From positions 4,402,001 to 4,466,000 of the forward strand of contig OX344753.2 of the NCBI GenBank assembly GCA_947034885.2: a stretch of 64,000 bases of DNA, in the 5' to 3' direction. The position numbers were made by a program, and so were the translations under genes. The notes under the pieces were generated by a model that worked only from the letters and a program-made list of their open reading frames with translations, was not told the DNA's origin and searched no databases. Source of the stretch: Thuidium tamariscinum. Lineage: Eukaryota > Streptophyta > Bryopsida > Hypnales > Thuidiaceae. This document shows, in pieces, positions 51,201-62,737 of the stretch. The stretch's first letter is position 1. Each line of letters opens with the position of its first letter.

Positions 51201-52722
51201 GTAGTTCCCGAACCTGTCCAATTTCACTGAAAACCTTTTGATTAGCCCACAAATGATACCTTCCCACCGAGCATGCCATGCTATCTGACTAGATATTCAG
51301 GGCTTCCATCTTGTAATTGAGCTTTGCCTCCAGAAAGCTTGTGAGATTTGTTGACGAGTATGACGGTAATTGATGGAGTATTTGATTTTGCTATTCAGGA
51401 AAGGAATTGGCAGGTAACACGAGGAGAGATAATGAGGAAGAATCTCTTTCAGCCAATCAACTTCACGGCGCAAGAGAAGGTGAGTGCTCAGTTACTTGTG
51501 CTGTGGCAGACGAGCATCCAAATCCAGAGGTCTTGAAGAACCACGAGTTGCTGCCGAATGGAATGCCCCCAGACTTGGGATCAGAGTTACAAGATGTTTG
51601 GCCTGAAGAGATGTATGTTCCTGGGTTGGTCATCCATTTGGTGAAGGAAAGGGAACCAAGGGAACAGTCCATGGTGCAGACCTTTTGCTATGGCATGGGA
51701 TGTTTGGAGGAAAGCGAAGCACAATACTCAGCTGTTCTCAAAGACCGCAAAAGTTTTCGAGATATCGTTGTCTCTCCCAACATGTTCATTGACCATGGCC
51801 CCTGGAGGTGATTCTTTTCCATTCCCCACTTTTTCTCTTTTCAATGCGATGTTCTGTCTAGCGGGTCTCAGAATTCAAGATCACTGCTCTGAAATTGTTT
51901 CCAAATTGGACACACACAACATGATTCTTCTTTTCTTCTAGTAATGTAAAGACAGTGTCCATTCATCATAAAGAAAGGGAGAGGTTCCATTTCACCATAC
52001 AGGTGAACTTTAGCCTTTCCCTACAACAATGTAGAAACTTGCGCCATCTAATATTTTGCGCAAGTATTTAGAGTTGAATTAAAAATCAATTACAAGAAAA
52101 TAAATGTCAATTGATTAAGTGATTTACACATAATTTACACTTGAGCACAAATCACAGTTCACTGTATGGTGCATGGAACCTCTATTGAACTGTATAGTTA
52201 AATGGAGTCTTCACTTTAATAGGCACCCACACCCCCACACACCCCGAGTTTTGGAATACGATTTTAAAACTGCCTTCTTGTGCAGGCTAGCTTTGACACC
52301 TCCGGTAAACAATTTGTTTTATTGTTTAACCTCTAAAATTTATTCACGTCTATTAATGACACATGCTCGTGCTTTTCAGTTACATAATTTCCTTGAAGGT
52401 TTTCCTTTCATCCCTAAGCCACCTCACTCACTAAATGAACTATACTTCGTAATATACTTGCAAACTTCTTGAATTTAATGCTTGCTAGGTGAAGAGGATT
52501 TGCAAGGGAGGGCCTAATATTCTTGCTTTTTAAGGGACCACTGTTCAAGAATTTCATGTACATGTTCATATGTTTTGAAGTGTTGTTTCTCAGCTGCAAC
52601 CATTATGTTTGAAATTTCTGAATGTTGGAATGTTTAGGTGCCAACGTGCAATGAATGAGGTTCTGAAGAAGTGGAGAAGGATTCCAAGCAATGCAGCAAG
52701 TACCTCTCATGAACTTGTTTAA
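45291..52722 (+). CDS. Membrane class-3 lipase, sn1-diacylglycerol-lipase-like, 14 exons
   Basis: Serine hydrolase of the alpha/beta fold; relatives release an acyl chain from diacylglycerol at membranes. Exons: 45291-45584, 46026-46167, 46715-46922, 47450-47550, 47790-48015, 48433-48524, 48698-48803, 48910-49070, 49205-49380, 49769-49908, ~50139-50236, 50550-50803, 51399-51807, 52638-52722; about 830 aa. Four hydrophobic segments occupy residues ~16-39, 46-74, 109-132 and 150-178, as in DAGLs. The lipase core has VVVAIRGTETPEDMLIDGLA, HYCHKGVINAAREL and FVGHSLGGSIATL with the nucleophile Ser near residue 536. The likely Asp is in YNDEFSSRLS and the likely His in MFIDHGPWR. The protein ends at STSHELV. 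Two spots are unsure: the 47550/47790 junction is out of phase by one base, and exon 11 may start earlier, taking in a Gly-rich GGGNGGGW stretch. Introns 2 and 12 contain the dispersed MITE. Confidence 0.85.
46278..46488 (+). mobile_element. Intronic MITE family, copy 3, in lipase intron 2
   Basis: Good terminal inverted repeats: left GACTGTTTCTGAAATTTTTG then GACAACA; right TTGTCTAAAAGATCCCGAAAC. Internal blocks GAGAATCTTCCCCATAA, CCTCCCCATGTTTC and GACCCATGAATTAAG match the other copies. Confidence 0.7.
51050..51219 (+). mobile_element. Intronic MITE family, copy 4, in lipase intron 12
   Basis: Left TTAGATTGTTTCAAGAGTC, inner GAGAATCTTCCCCATGC, AGAGATCTCCTTATGGG, CTTAGTGATCATACAG, right AGTAGTTCCCGAACCTGTC. 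Shorter and more diverged than copies 3 and 5. Confidence 0.6.
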
Positions 52723-55700
52723 ATTGGCAGTCTGAGATTTGCTTATGTTTGGAAGAGAAAATGATGGCGCTTCTCCTATGGTTTGATTGAGATGGTAAAT
52801 TGGGTACTCCATTTTAAGTGGGCCAACTGTGAAGAGCGGAAGTTATGTAAATTAAGAAAAAGTGTGAAATCCCTAGAATAATGGTGATGTTTCTGGGTGC
52901 AAGTGGGAAGAAACTACTTGGCCCGTGAAGGCAGGTTTTCAATATGCCTGCACATAGAGATGTTAAGAAATAACTCAAATTTTTTTCAATTATCTTTTCA
53001 AAAATATTTGTATGAGGAACTAAGAATGTGATGAAATATATTTGCAATTTTTTCCATCCACCGAATAAAGAATTTTTCAAAATAATAATTATTTGTCCCA
53101 ACTCTTCAATTTTGTGGTTTTGGTCCCACCTTCACAATTCCAAGCCATAAAGAGTGGTCAAATTTTTTGGTGATGTTGAAAGCAACTTGATCTTATTTCG
53201 GGGCCAAAGCTTCAATTTGGAGAGAAGACAATTTAATGTTATTAGAATTAATGTCAATCAAGCCTTCCAATCCAAAAAAATTCATGACCTATAGGATAGC
53301 CTTTATATATCAACATACTTGATCCAAAATTTCTCCTTTCATAAACTACATGTTTGAAGTGCACATTTGTAATTTACCAATTACTATATTGAAAGACAAT
53401 AAGTATCATTGAATTTTGGGCTCCAAAACATATATATATATATATACATCTTAGGCCATTTCTACAAGTATAGGAAATCTTGAGAAGAAATTTGTTGGCT
53501 ATGGAGTATATCTTTTACATGCCTCTAGGTCCAATAGTCTAATTAGTCTCTTTTTGTGGTTGAGGATGGCCTTCTTCTTCAATGATCAATCACTATAGGA
53601 GTTGGTGTAGGCATATGTTGAAAAAACTAATTCACAATTTAGGATTATACTTCTATACCTTAATAGAGGGCAAACTATTTGTATACCCTTTTTTGCTACT
53701 TTTTCACCACTCACAAGTATCTTCATGTGCAAAAGCAAAAAGTAAACCATAAGTCCTTTTATATCACTTCATACTACCTTCTCACCACTTTAGGGTACAT
53801 TTGTACTTAAAGTTTATTAAATGTAAGTTTAAAAAGGTAAATTTTCCATCTTCTACATAAAGTGCAATTCAAATAACAATGACTTCAATAATTGCACAAC
53901 TTTGGTAAATTTGTAAAGGTTTTTAGTTATCTATTGTTGATGACACTAGTATGGTAATTACATAATACATCTTAGCTACACTTGCTAGTACACATCTATA
54001 ATTGTACACACCATTTTTAGTATGTTTGATAGGAACTAATTTAGTTAATCAACTACAAGTAGGCTATACTTCCATATACTCTAATTTGAGATTGAGTGAG
54101 ACTTTTAATTTTGTTAATCAATGTTATGCAGACATTCCATAACAAATGCTCTTCTACAATTTAGAATCCTTATTTTAGGAATTTTTAATATAAAATCTTC
54201 AATTAGAGATTCTCTGTTGAATTGGATTACTGCTAGAGTTTGAATGATTTCATACACTTAGAGTCAATGTGAGTGATTGTTTCCAATGTATTAGAATAGA
54301 GCTACAAATCACTTTGAGAGAGAAAAAACTCTATTACAAAGGAAAATCTTTATACTAAAATACAAATCAAAATGTCCAAAAGATTGATTTCTAATGATTG
54401 AACTATACAAAGAGATATTAAGCAATGTCAATGTGGGAAAGTACCCTAAAGGTCAAACACAAAAAGTAAACCATCAATCCTAGTATCCTTTCTTGCCACC
54501 TTTTAACCACTCACAAGTATCATCCAAAAGCAAAAAAACAAATCATTGTTTATTACATCATTGCAACTTACAACCTTCATCAAAAATTGCTAATTTGAAA
54601 AGAAAAGAGACTTTGGAGGTAAGGTAAAACAACCGATTATGGACTTTTTACCCATTGTGGACTCCTAAGAATAAATCCATTACAATTTTCTTCCAAAGAA
54701 ATAGATTTTGGCCACAACCAATGTCTTAGCTAACTAGATTGGGGTGATTAGTGACCACAATAAAAACTTTCAGCTTTTTAGTATTAATTCACCGTAGAAA
54801 GTGAATCTTTCAAGCCTTTTGTACTAAAAAATATTTTGACTACATTAGGTGAGCAAGATGACTATTATGGATTCAATCTTAATTGGTTTTGGGGTAGTTT
54901 AGAAACCATGATGGGTGGAACACTTCAAAATTTCATAACAAATTCGCACTTTGTCAAAAAAAAGAATAGTTTTAATTGCTCTCATCATTTCTATCACTTG
55001 TCTACACATGGGAAAAAAATTAGAAGATTTCATCAGTGACATGAGGACAAACTCCTCATTTGGTCCGTAATGGGCTGTTTTACCTAAGTTCCAATCACTG
55101 ATTGCACAATTTTTCATCCAAAAGTTGGGATGCTTTTAGAACCAAGTGCTCGTCAGCACATAGATCACACTCGTCCAAATGGACTGCATTGCTTATTGAA
55201 ACTGGCTACATCATCAAAGAAAGATGATAATCCCGACCATGATCTTCTTCGTACTTCCTCACACAAACATGAAAAGAAAATCTGCCTTCAATCCTCGGCA
55301 GCGACAAAGAGCACCTACTAAGCTCCGAAGGAATTAAATGATCTTACAAAATCCTTCCTTTCAACTTTTTCTTCAAGTCCTAGAATGTCAATACAGATTA
55401 GCACTGTACACTAGAGTTGAGAAAGGGCTATATCCTAACATTCCCGAGTGCAGTCACGAATTTCTTCAATGCAAACTCAGATTCAATCTGACCTCTCCGA
55501 TTTACGGTACAATGTGACCAAAAAATTCACCGACTGAAAACAAAACAAAACAATTCCTGCTCTCCGAGACTTGCAGGGGTAACTGGACACGGAAAGCATG
55601 ATCCAAGAAAAAAATTAGTCCTGCGGCGGAACGGCACCGTGATCTCCCTGCGTAACAACACTGGAATGCACTGGCTTAGCCCATTGCACAGAACAGCAGG

Positions 55701-55725
55701 ACCAGTTCACTGCAGAAACTTGCTG
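52723..55725. other. AT-rich intergenic region between convergent lipase and EEP genes
   Basis: Contains the 3' ends of both convergent genes. It has an (AT)n tract at 53429-53446 and a diverged direct repeat (53690-53750 and 54490-54545, sharing ACCACTCACAAGTATC and AAAAGCAAAAA). No coding exon or RNA gene recognised. Confidence 0.5.
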
Positions 55726-58700
55726 TTATACAAAGCCAAATGCAGCCACAATTGGATCCCCGTCGGATGTCATGGCCTGGTCATAGTGCGGCTCCTTCCA
55801 CGACAGACATTTCAATGCCGGTGAAGAGAACACCAGGCCAGCCCCCGGGTCTCGATCCCCAGGACCCTTCCAGGGTCCAATCTGCGTCACCCGGCTGTCC
55901 AAAACTCCAGAAGCCACTGTGGTGTTATAGGCCTGTGACAGAGGCGCCATGTTAAAATCCCCTGACAGTAACAACGGTTCCGTCAGATTCACTGCGCCTG
56001 CAATGGCGGCTGCTTGCAGTTGAATATCAGAATCCAGCACTCCAAAATGCGTATTCATCACTTGCACACGTTTCCCCCGGAAATCGAACTCTGCATGTTG
56101 AAAGCATGCGTTCTCTCCATGTGGAGAGGGAAGCACACGTGATTGCCCATGGAACAGTCTCTGCGTTGACAGGATTGCACATCCCCACGTATCTGCTTTC
56201 GTCGCCGGAGCATACCAGCTGTACAATTTTAGCTTCGTTGCCCAAAAATCAATCTGCATGCAGGTCAATGAAAACACGGAATCAGGACAGAATCAATTCA
56301 CCCATCTTGAGGATTCATCTGAAGCTCATGGCAAAGCTGATACAGGGTGTTTTTTTTGGTTTTCGGGCAAATGGTAATGTGGCCTTCCTTTCAAGAAGGT
56401 ATTAAGTTGACTGGCTCCTTAATTTAGGGGGCTTGAATTGAAGGAGGCCAATTTTAAGTAAATAATTTTGAATATGTAATTTTTGTATGCAATTTTGGCT
56501 TTGCATGATAGATGAAATGAGGTTTTAGAAGTATGTTGGCAATGGTAGAGGGCTATTATTTCTGTCTAACATTTTTTGTCACATTTACCCTCATTTTTTT
56601 CTATAGGCTTGAAGCTGCCCAATTTGCTTTTGAGGAAATTGGGCATTTAAATGCCTAAAAAAAAACCCTGAGCTGATAAGATATATCATATAAACAAAGA
56701 AGTAACAGGGTTCAGTAAGATCGGACTGTTTCAGTTACTTCTAGACAGCATCAATGAGAACATTCTCTTCAAGATTCATGTGGAGGTCTCCGAATAGGCA
56801 AAGGCCTCCATGTGATCACTGTGACCATAGGAAGACCTTCGTAAGACTCACGGGGAAGAATCTCTCGATGGTGTTGTCTAAAAATTCCAGAAACAGTCTA
56901 ATTGTCTGAAAGCTCAATTATGTCGCTGGACGGAAACAAGTTTAAGTCCTCGCTTACCAAGTCCAAATTTCCATGAACGATGTGCATTGTGTCCGTCTCC
57001 TGCAGCCTGGCAAATGAAAACAAAAGATCTATCACTCCAAATTCCGCAATGTCATCATCAGTAAAAAGAAATTGAATCATTTTGAAGTACAAACAAAAAT
57101 GAAAGAATGAGAGCTGTATCAGAAATCAAAGAGAAGATCGGGACAAACGTGGTAATGTGAGGCCGCTCAGCGTCAAGCATGTTATAGATCGAGTAGTAAT
57201 TCACGCTGCCACTCCTGCTGAATCCTTGCTGTATATTGAAGTTGAGCACCCGAAGCTCAGGACTGACGCCTCTCCAGGACGGTCCAGGGTGCAAACGCAT
57301 GCTCAAGCCAATCACCACGATCACTCCGACAACAACCATCAAACACCCAAGTGCCTGCGCAGATCAATCAATTCTCTCTTAGCATCTCCATACTTGACAT
57401 TACGATTTGCAAACCTTGGAGCACTAAACATTGACGAACTAACCCCTATATGAAGTAATTCGTTCAACTGCCGAGCATGCATTCACTATCAATGAGTCCA
57501 ATTGCACTCATACCGACCAGATGAAAAGACAGAAATAATTCTAAAATGAGCCACGCCAGTCATTGCAAACGCTCAAGACTGTGCACCAATAGAATCCGCG
57601 TTCCTCACGTTCTTCCCCCCTTAAGTGATTCCATGTCTGTTCAGGCAGCTCCTCACGAATCTTAAGTGCAAAAATACAGTAAAATATTCAACCAACTCCA
57701 TGAAGTGAAACTTCCAACTTCCAACAAGCATAAACAACGCAAAAGTGACCATACATACTCAACCCTCTCTAATGACATTGCCGAGGGGGGGCGCGCATCC
57801 TTCACCTAGCACGTGTTCACAACTGATGTTGACCAAACAGATGACTCTGACAATGTGCAAGTCGAGTCTTGTCACTAGAAACAATTGAGTGAAGAATAAT
57901 GAAAAGTGTGGCTGCCTGAGCAAAATGGCAGCGCTGATTACCTGGCGTCCAGGCACCCCACTCCCCCATGAAACTCTCACAGTCCCCAACCTCGCCCCAC
58001 ATGCCCTTCGCTCCGAGTTCGTCACCTCCGGTCCTCTTCCCAGCCCCAGTCCAACTCCCGCCACCGTGAACCCCAGCAACACCCCTCGCGTCCCACGCAC
58101 CCCCATCGCCCCCGGCACAAATTCATACGCCACCAGCGCAGTACTCCACACCACCAAGCCGAAGTACACCCCCGAGCTCAAACCCAATCCCACACCAGGG
58201 TACACGCCCACAATATTCCTCGCCATCATCACCCACATCGACGGCAACATCAACACCAGCAACACGGCGCCAGTGGTTGCCAACGGCGTCGTCCCCACCA
58301 TCATTAGGAATGCACCCAGAAGCGCAAGTAACCAAGCTAACAACCCATGCACGCGCTTCAACCAAATCGATCTCGCAGCTTCCGCAGCAAGCGCCATGCC
58401 AAGGCCAAGAGAAATGATCGCGAGAGGGCCTCCCCATGTGACGGAAAGGCCGAGCCAGCGCGCGACAGTCGTGGGCGCAGTGAAGAGCCAGTGAGTGAGA
58501 AACCAGAGACACCCACTGCCAATGCCCATCTGGAGAGTACGCCACGCGACAGAAGCTTTGAACTTCCAGCGCCGCGGACGAAAAGTCTCGTCGTCCACGT
58601 CGCTGTCTGTGTCGCAGCTGGGTTGCCAGGGAACCTCTTCTCCTTCTTTCCAATGACGAACGTCCTCGCCATCGTCGATCACCACATGGTGGTGACTGAT

Positions 58701-59663
58701 CCCGTGTTTAGGGTTTATCCCAAGTCGGCCAGGACTGTTGGTACCAACCATACTGTTACTAATCATGTCGCGTAACCCGCCGCGATCGACAGGACGCGGG
58801 GAGCCTCGTGGTGACGCCCGTCGTGAGGATCTTCGTGGTGAGGAATTATCGTCGGGATTCGTGTCATGCTCGTGAATGCGAAGAGCGCGAAGCTCCTTCG
58901 GCAAGCGGCTCTCGAAATCCATGACTTCGTTGTGTTGCTGCTCGCTTTTGATGGGGAGAAGCGAGATTCCTTCTCTGTCGTCGGTATAATCGTCATCGGA
59001 GCCAGAGTCGAGAGATTCAATTGGATGATCCTCATAAGCTTCAGCTTCGAGCTGGGACACATCTTCTGTGAGCAGCAAAAGCGCGGTGCCCACCCCGGGG
59101 ATGATGCCCAGGAGAAGGAAACTCCACCATCGCGACACCAAAGGATTTACTCCCAAATTCACCCAGCGCAAGACTTGCAGGAGCAGAATGCCGCCGATCA
59201 TGCCAAAAGAGGCGCGACGACGACGAGCTCGGGAAACAGCCCACAGGCTATCGATCACGTAAATGCCGAGGATGCCAACTGTGGTGCCGGAAAATGCGAG
59301 ACGCATGAGGGGGCTCCAGACGAACTGGCCAGCGATTCCTACAAGCCCGCAGAGTAGGAGGAGTGGGCGCGACCAAATGTGACCCTGAACGTAAGATCGC
59401 AACACGGGATGCGCAAGAACCAGAGGAGGGGAAAAGAGATACGCCACGAGGAAAATTTCCTTGGAGAGTCCACCGTTTTGGAGCTGGAACCAGTAGAGGT
59501 TGCGAAAAAACTCCACGAGACCTGTCCAGTAGACGAGACCGACGTAAGCTTCCCCCCAGAGCTGGACGGCGGGCTGCACGGCTGCCACCCACTCCCAGCG
59601 ACGAGTTGCCCCTGCTGGCCACTTCACCCTGCAGCATGCTACAGGCGCCGTTACATAAGCCAT
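55726..59663 (-). CDS. Polytopic membrane protein with C-terminal endonuclease/exonuclease/phosphatase domain, PGAP2IP/CWH43-like
   Basis: Four exons on the minus strand with consistent phases: 59663-57942, 57354-57149, 57006-56958, 56253-55726; 834 aa. Residues ~30-215 hold about six membrane helices. A hydrophilic loop (~215-365) follows, with acidic DSGSDDDYTDD and basic SSPRRSSRRASPRGSPRP parts. Six or seven more helices run to ~590, the last being VVVGVIVVIGLSM. The C-terminal EEP domain has LRVLNFNIQQGF, LQETDTMHIVHGNLD, RVLPSPHGENACF, VMNTHFG and LLSGDFNM. In yeast Cwh43 and animal PGAP2IP this arrangement acts in GPI-anchor lipid remodelling at the ER/Golgi, so a similar role is inferred. 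Unusually, the final motif is SDGDP where most EEP enzymes have SDHxP. The start is the first ATG. Intron 3 carries the dispersed MITE. Confidence 0.82.
56723..56899 (+). mobile_element. Intronic MITE family, copy 5, in EEP-gene intron 3
   Basis: Left GGACTGTTTCAGTTACTTC then TAGACAGCA; right TGTCTAAAAATTCCAGAAAC then AGTC. These are inverted terminal repeats of about 25 bp. The inside (GATTCATGTGGAGGTCTCCG, GATCACTGTGACCATAGGA) aligns with copies 2-4. The element lies antisense to its host gene. Confidence 0.7.
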
Positions 59664-59890
59664 TTATATCTCAAATTCCTAACAACATTCTATGCACTCC
59701 ATCAAAAAAAATCCCCATCCCGAAACCAAATGCTTCCAATTTCGACATTACATGCGTTTGCAGCTGGGTTCCTCCGGCCGCGCGACCGCAGGCCCGTCAC
59801 TCATCATCATCGTCTCCTATCCAATTTCTTCCTCGCCATGCGCCACATCAACCTAAATACACACGCAAACCGATGCCACACTCACTCGCC

Positions 59891-60150
59891 GTGAAATCCA
59901 ATGCCAGCACTCAAAGCTGCACTCTATGTAAGCCTAGGAAAATCACATAATCACAAAAAATATCAAATCCTCGGTGAAATGCAATGCCAAAAACAGAAGC
60001 TGCACACCATGTAAACCTAAGAAAATCACAAAATCACAAAAAAAAAATCCCAGCTCCTAGGTGAATCCAAATGCCAACACTCGTGATTGAAGCTGCACAC
60101 AACCGAAACCAAAGATATCAAAAAATCAAAAAAATTCAAAAAACCTCGAA
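59891..60150. repeat. Tandem repeat, ~85-bp unit, about 2.9 copies
   Basis: Units start at 59891, 59974 and 60061 with GTGAAATCCAATGCC-like text, followed by AGCTGCAC, ATGTAAGCCTAGGAAAATCA and a CACAAAAAA run. They lie 230-490 bases upstream of the ATG of the minus-strand EEP gene, in its promoter or leader. Confidence 0.75.
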
Positions 60151-60323
60151 ACTCCTCGATCTCGCCCCAGCAACACAACGTTTCGTCGCAAACCACCAAA
60201 CCTTAACCCCAAATCTGCACACAAGCTGCCTTGCAAGATCGACTCGAGATCCTCGCAGAAGCGCCGGATCCCTTGCATCCCTTGGAACTCGCCCGTCCCA
60301 GTAATTCCCTGCGTGTTGCAAAA

Positions 60324-60518
60324 ATGGCATGTGGTGGCGGTGATCTAGCTCACGGGTTGGTTGTTCGGGAAGACGATCGCCATAGCTGCCGGCATTACGG
60401 AGGGAGAGTGACAGCTGAGCTCATGAGTAGACTCAATCAAGAAAAACACCGTCTGACCTCGAGAGGACTTTATAATTTTTTGGGGGATCCCTTCATGTTC
60501 AATGATTGTAACTATTAA
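60324..60518 (+). CDS. Doubtful short ORF or first exon
   Basis: ATG at 60324 opens a 64-codon frame starting MACGGGDLAHGLVVREDD. The first ~30 codons lie in GC-rich DNA like a gene start and are head-to-head with the EEP gene; the rest runs into AT-rich sequence. It could be the first exon of a divergent gene, a truncated relic, or chance. I recognise no family. Confidence 0.2.
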   Translation: MACGGGDLAHGLVVREDDRHSCRHYGGRVTAELMSRLNQEKHRLTSRGLYNFLGDPFMFNDCNY

Positions 60519-61745
60519 TAAAACAAACAAAGAGAAAGGATTTCTATCCAATTTCATGGATTGGTGTGACTTAAGAGTCTATTCATCACATTTCCTATAC
60601 AATGATAAAAGGATAAGATTTGTGGCTTTACAAAAGAGAAATTAGCACCAATTCCTATATTCAATATTGTGGTTGGTATAGTTGAAGGGTTAAATCATTT
60701 AGGGTCTAGGGTTTGACTTCAAGACATTTCAACTTCCAAGTGATCAATTTGAAAGCTACATACTTGCTTTTGTCACTACTTACCTCTATTTTCAAAACAT
60801 ACTTTGTTCATTGGGAATTTTGGAAATGTAAGGTTTGGTATTTTTTATACTAGAAATATTGACCAAAAATAACTTTTGATGTATTAAATCTTATCCATTG
60901 AATTATCTTGAAGATTGAGTATAGAAAAGAATTGCATATAGGGATGATACAATTGTTTTGTGCAAGAAGAAAAAGTTACATTTGCTACAAATTCATTCAA
61001 TTATATTTTGTAAATTTAGTTTGATAAGGATAATACATAGTAATAGATTTTATTTGTTTTTAATTATCTTAATTGTAATCTTAGTTTGTAGTTGTTATTT
61101 TAGTGATGAACTTTGAGATTTGAAAAGTTTTATAAAAAAACTTGTGTTGTTTTGTGAATCAATAGGAGAGTTTTCTTGATGGAACTCTTTCAACATTCAA
61201 ATCATCAAATAAAATTGAAATAAGTGATTCAATTCAAAACTCATTAGTATCAAGTAAATAGAGAAGAGTGGTTACTCCAAAAATATACCATCCTACAATA
61301 TCCAATAGGTTCTAAACAAATGTCTTTGACTTTTGAAGTTAATTAATAAAACTATAATGAAATATTCATATACATGACTGTAGCTCATTTGTTAGTTGCA
61401 ACATTACAAAGACATCAAATTTCTTCTTTAAGAAAAATTGGTACCATAATAAAAATGTAGTCTTCCAAAATAACTTACCTTCTATAGATACATAATAATA
61501 AATTCTCTCCACCATCCACCATTCATGTAGTACATAAATAATTGACTAAATAAACTATTTTCAAAGTAAGAAGCAAAAATAGTAAGCCACAATATCTTGC
61601 CAACCAATTTGTTCATAACTAGTATAAATCATAAAAATTCATGAACTCTTTAAAAAAAGAAAATCAACTTTTAATTTTCAAATATACAAAGTCAAAAATT
61701 TCAAAAGTTATACATTGACTAAATACAACTTCCTAGAGTTTACAA
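60519..61745. other. AT-rich intergenic region
   Basis: No gene, RNA or clear repeat recognised. Confidence 0.5.
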
Positions 61746-61925
61746 TCCCCCTATGAAGATACGCTGTTTGTTTGTTTGTTTGTTTGTTTGTTACGTTAAG
61801 ATCTCCCAGACCGTGAGTCCCTTGGGTGCATGTTTGGTATTGTCAGAAAGCCCTCGGCGAGGAGGGGTGCATTGGCTTTGATTCATGGTGTTCCAACCTA
61901 TGGCATGAAAGTTATTGAAGTTTAA
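61746..61925 (-). mobile_element. SINE-like retroposon copy B with (GTTT)n tail
   Basis: Read on the minus strand it resembles 43812-43998 and ends in a (CAAA)n-type tail, seen on the plus strand as a run of GTTT units at about 61767-61791. Shared blocks are listed under copy A. Confidence 0.5.
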
Positions 61926-62527
61926 AATTTCTATACATTAAAAAATTAGACCGTGGCAATGGCACAGGCCACCCTAGTTTACATGATTTGAGCTCTGAAG
62001 AATATTGAAATTTTTGAAATTTCAACGTGTCAAAAGCTGGACTGTCTCTGGAGAAGCGTTCCATTTTGGCCGCATTAGGCTGTCTGCTAAGAGAGCAAAA
62101 TATAATGCAGCGGAGCCAGTGCAGGACTGCAGTGGAACAGAGAAAGTGGATCCAGACGAGTCGGGAGAGACCGACTGGAGCACATGCTGTCAAAGCACAA
62201 TACAAAAGCACATGAACGGTGAACTCAATTACAAGGCCTTGGGATGTCCTTGATGATGGACTAAAACAATGTCTGGGAACTGAAGAACCGGCAATAAGTT
62301 CAAAGTTAGCCGGTGGAATTGGAAAAAAAAGCAGGTTGCAATTCAAAAACATCAGGAAAAAAAACTGGTGAAAAAATCTATAAATTTGGTGGAGTATAAA
62401 ATAGAGGAAATATCTGGACTCCAAGCTTGAAAAACGAGCTCAACTTGGGAATTGGGGGAAAATAGCAGGTAAAACTCAAAATACTTCCCGAACGCTGAAC
62501 TAAAAGCTTACTGGGATACAAGCTTAC
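61926..62527. other. Region with overlapping unsupported ORFs
   Basis: Open frames occur on both strands (plus 62005-62253, with EPVQDCSGTEKVDPDESGE; minus 61912-62424). The plus frame has protein-like composition but no clear splice sites or known domain. It could be an exon or a gene fragment. Undecided. Confidence 0.25.
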
Positions 62528-62737
62528 TTTTGCACCTGCAGAAACAACAGTCACTGCGCCACACGACTCATTTTCAGAACCTGAATAATCAATTTCGTCA
62601 ATGATTCTTTGCTGCAATAACTTAATTTGAGAATAGAACTCACAAGCTACTGAAAACGTTACAGAGCTAATATCACTCCCCTGAGAGAGGAGTGTCAGGC
62701 TTGCAACGAAAAAGAACAAGACGTTTGGGTCCAGCAT
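62528..62737 (-). CDS. Possible first exon of an unknown minus-strand gene (70 codons)
   Basis: ATG at 62737 starts MLDPNVLFFFVASLTLLSQG, which resembles a signal peptide. The frame stays open to a good donor (AAAA|GTAAGC) at 62527, phase 0, ending VVSAGAK. It includes IDEIDYSGSENESCG. No following exon could be assigned with confidence, so this may be chance or a relic. Confidence 0.3.

Noticed and set aside
53429-53446. (AT)n tract as a regulatory element
   Set aside because: Simple dinucleotide microsatellite in gene-free AT-rich DNA.
57889-58494. 201-codon plus-strand ORF, and others up to 59950
   Set aside because: They are shadows of the long GC-rich first exon of the minus-strand membrane protein, and show proline/threonine-rich composition typical of antisense frames.
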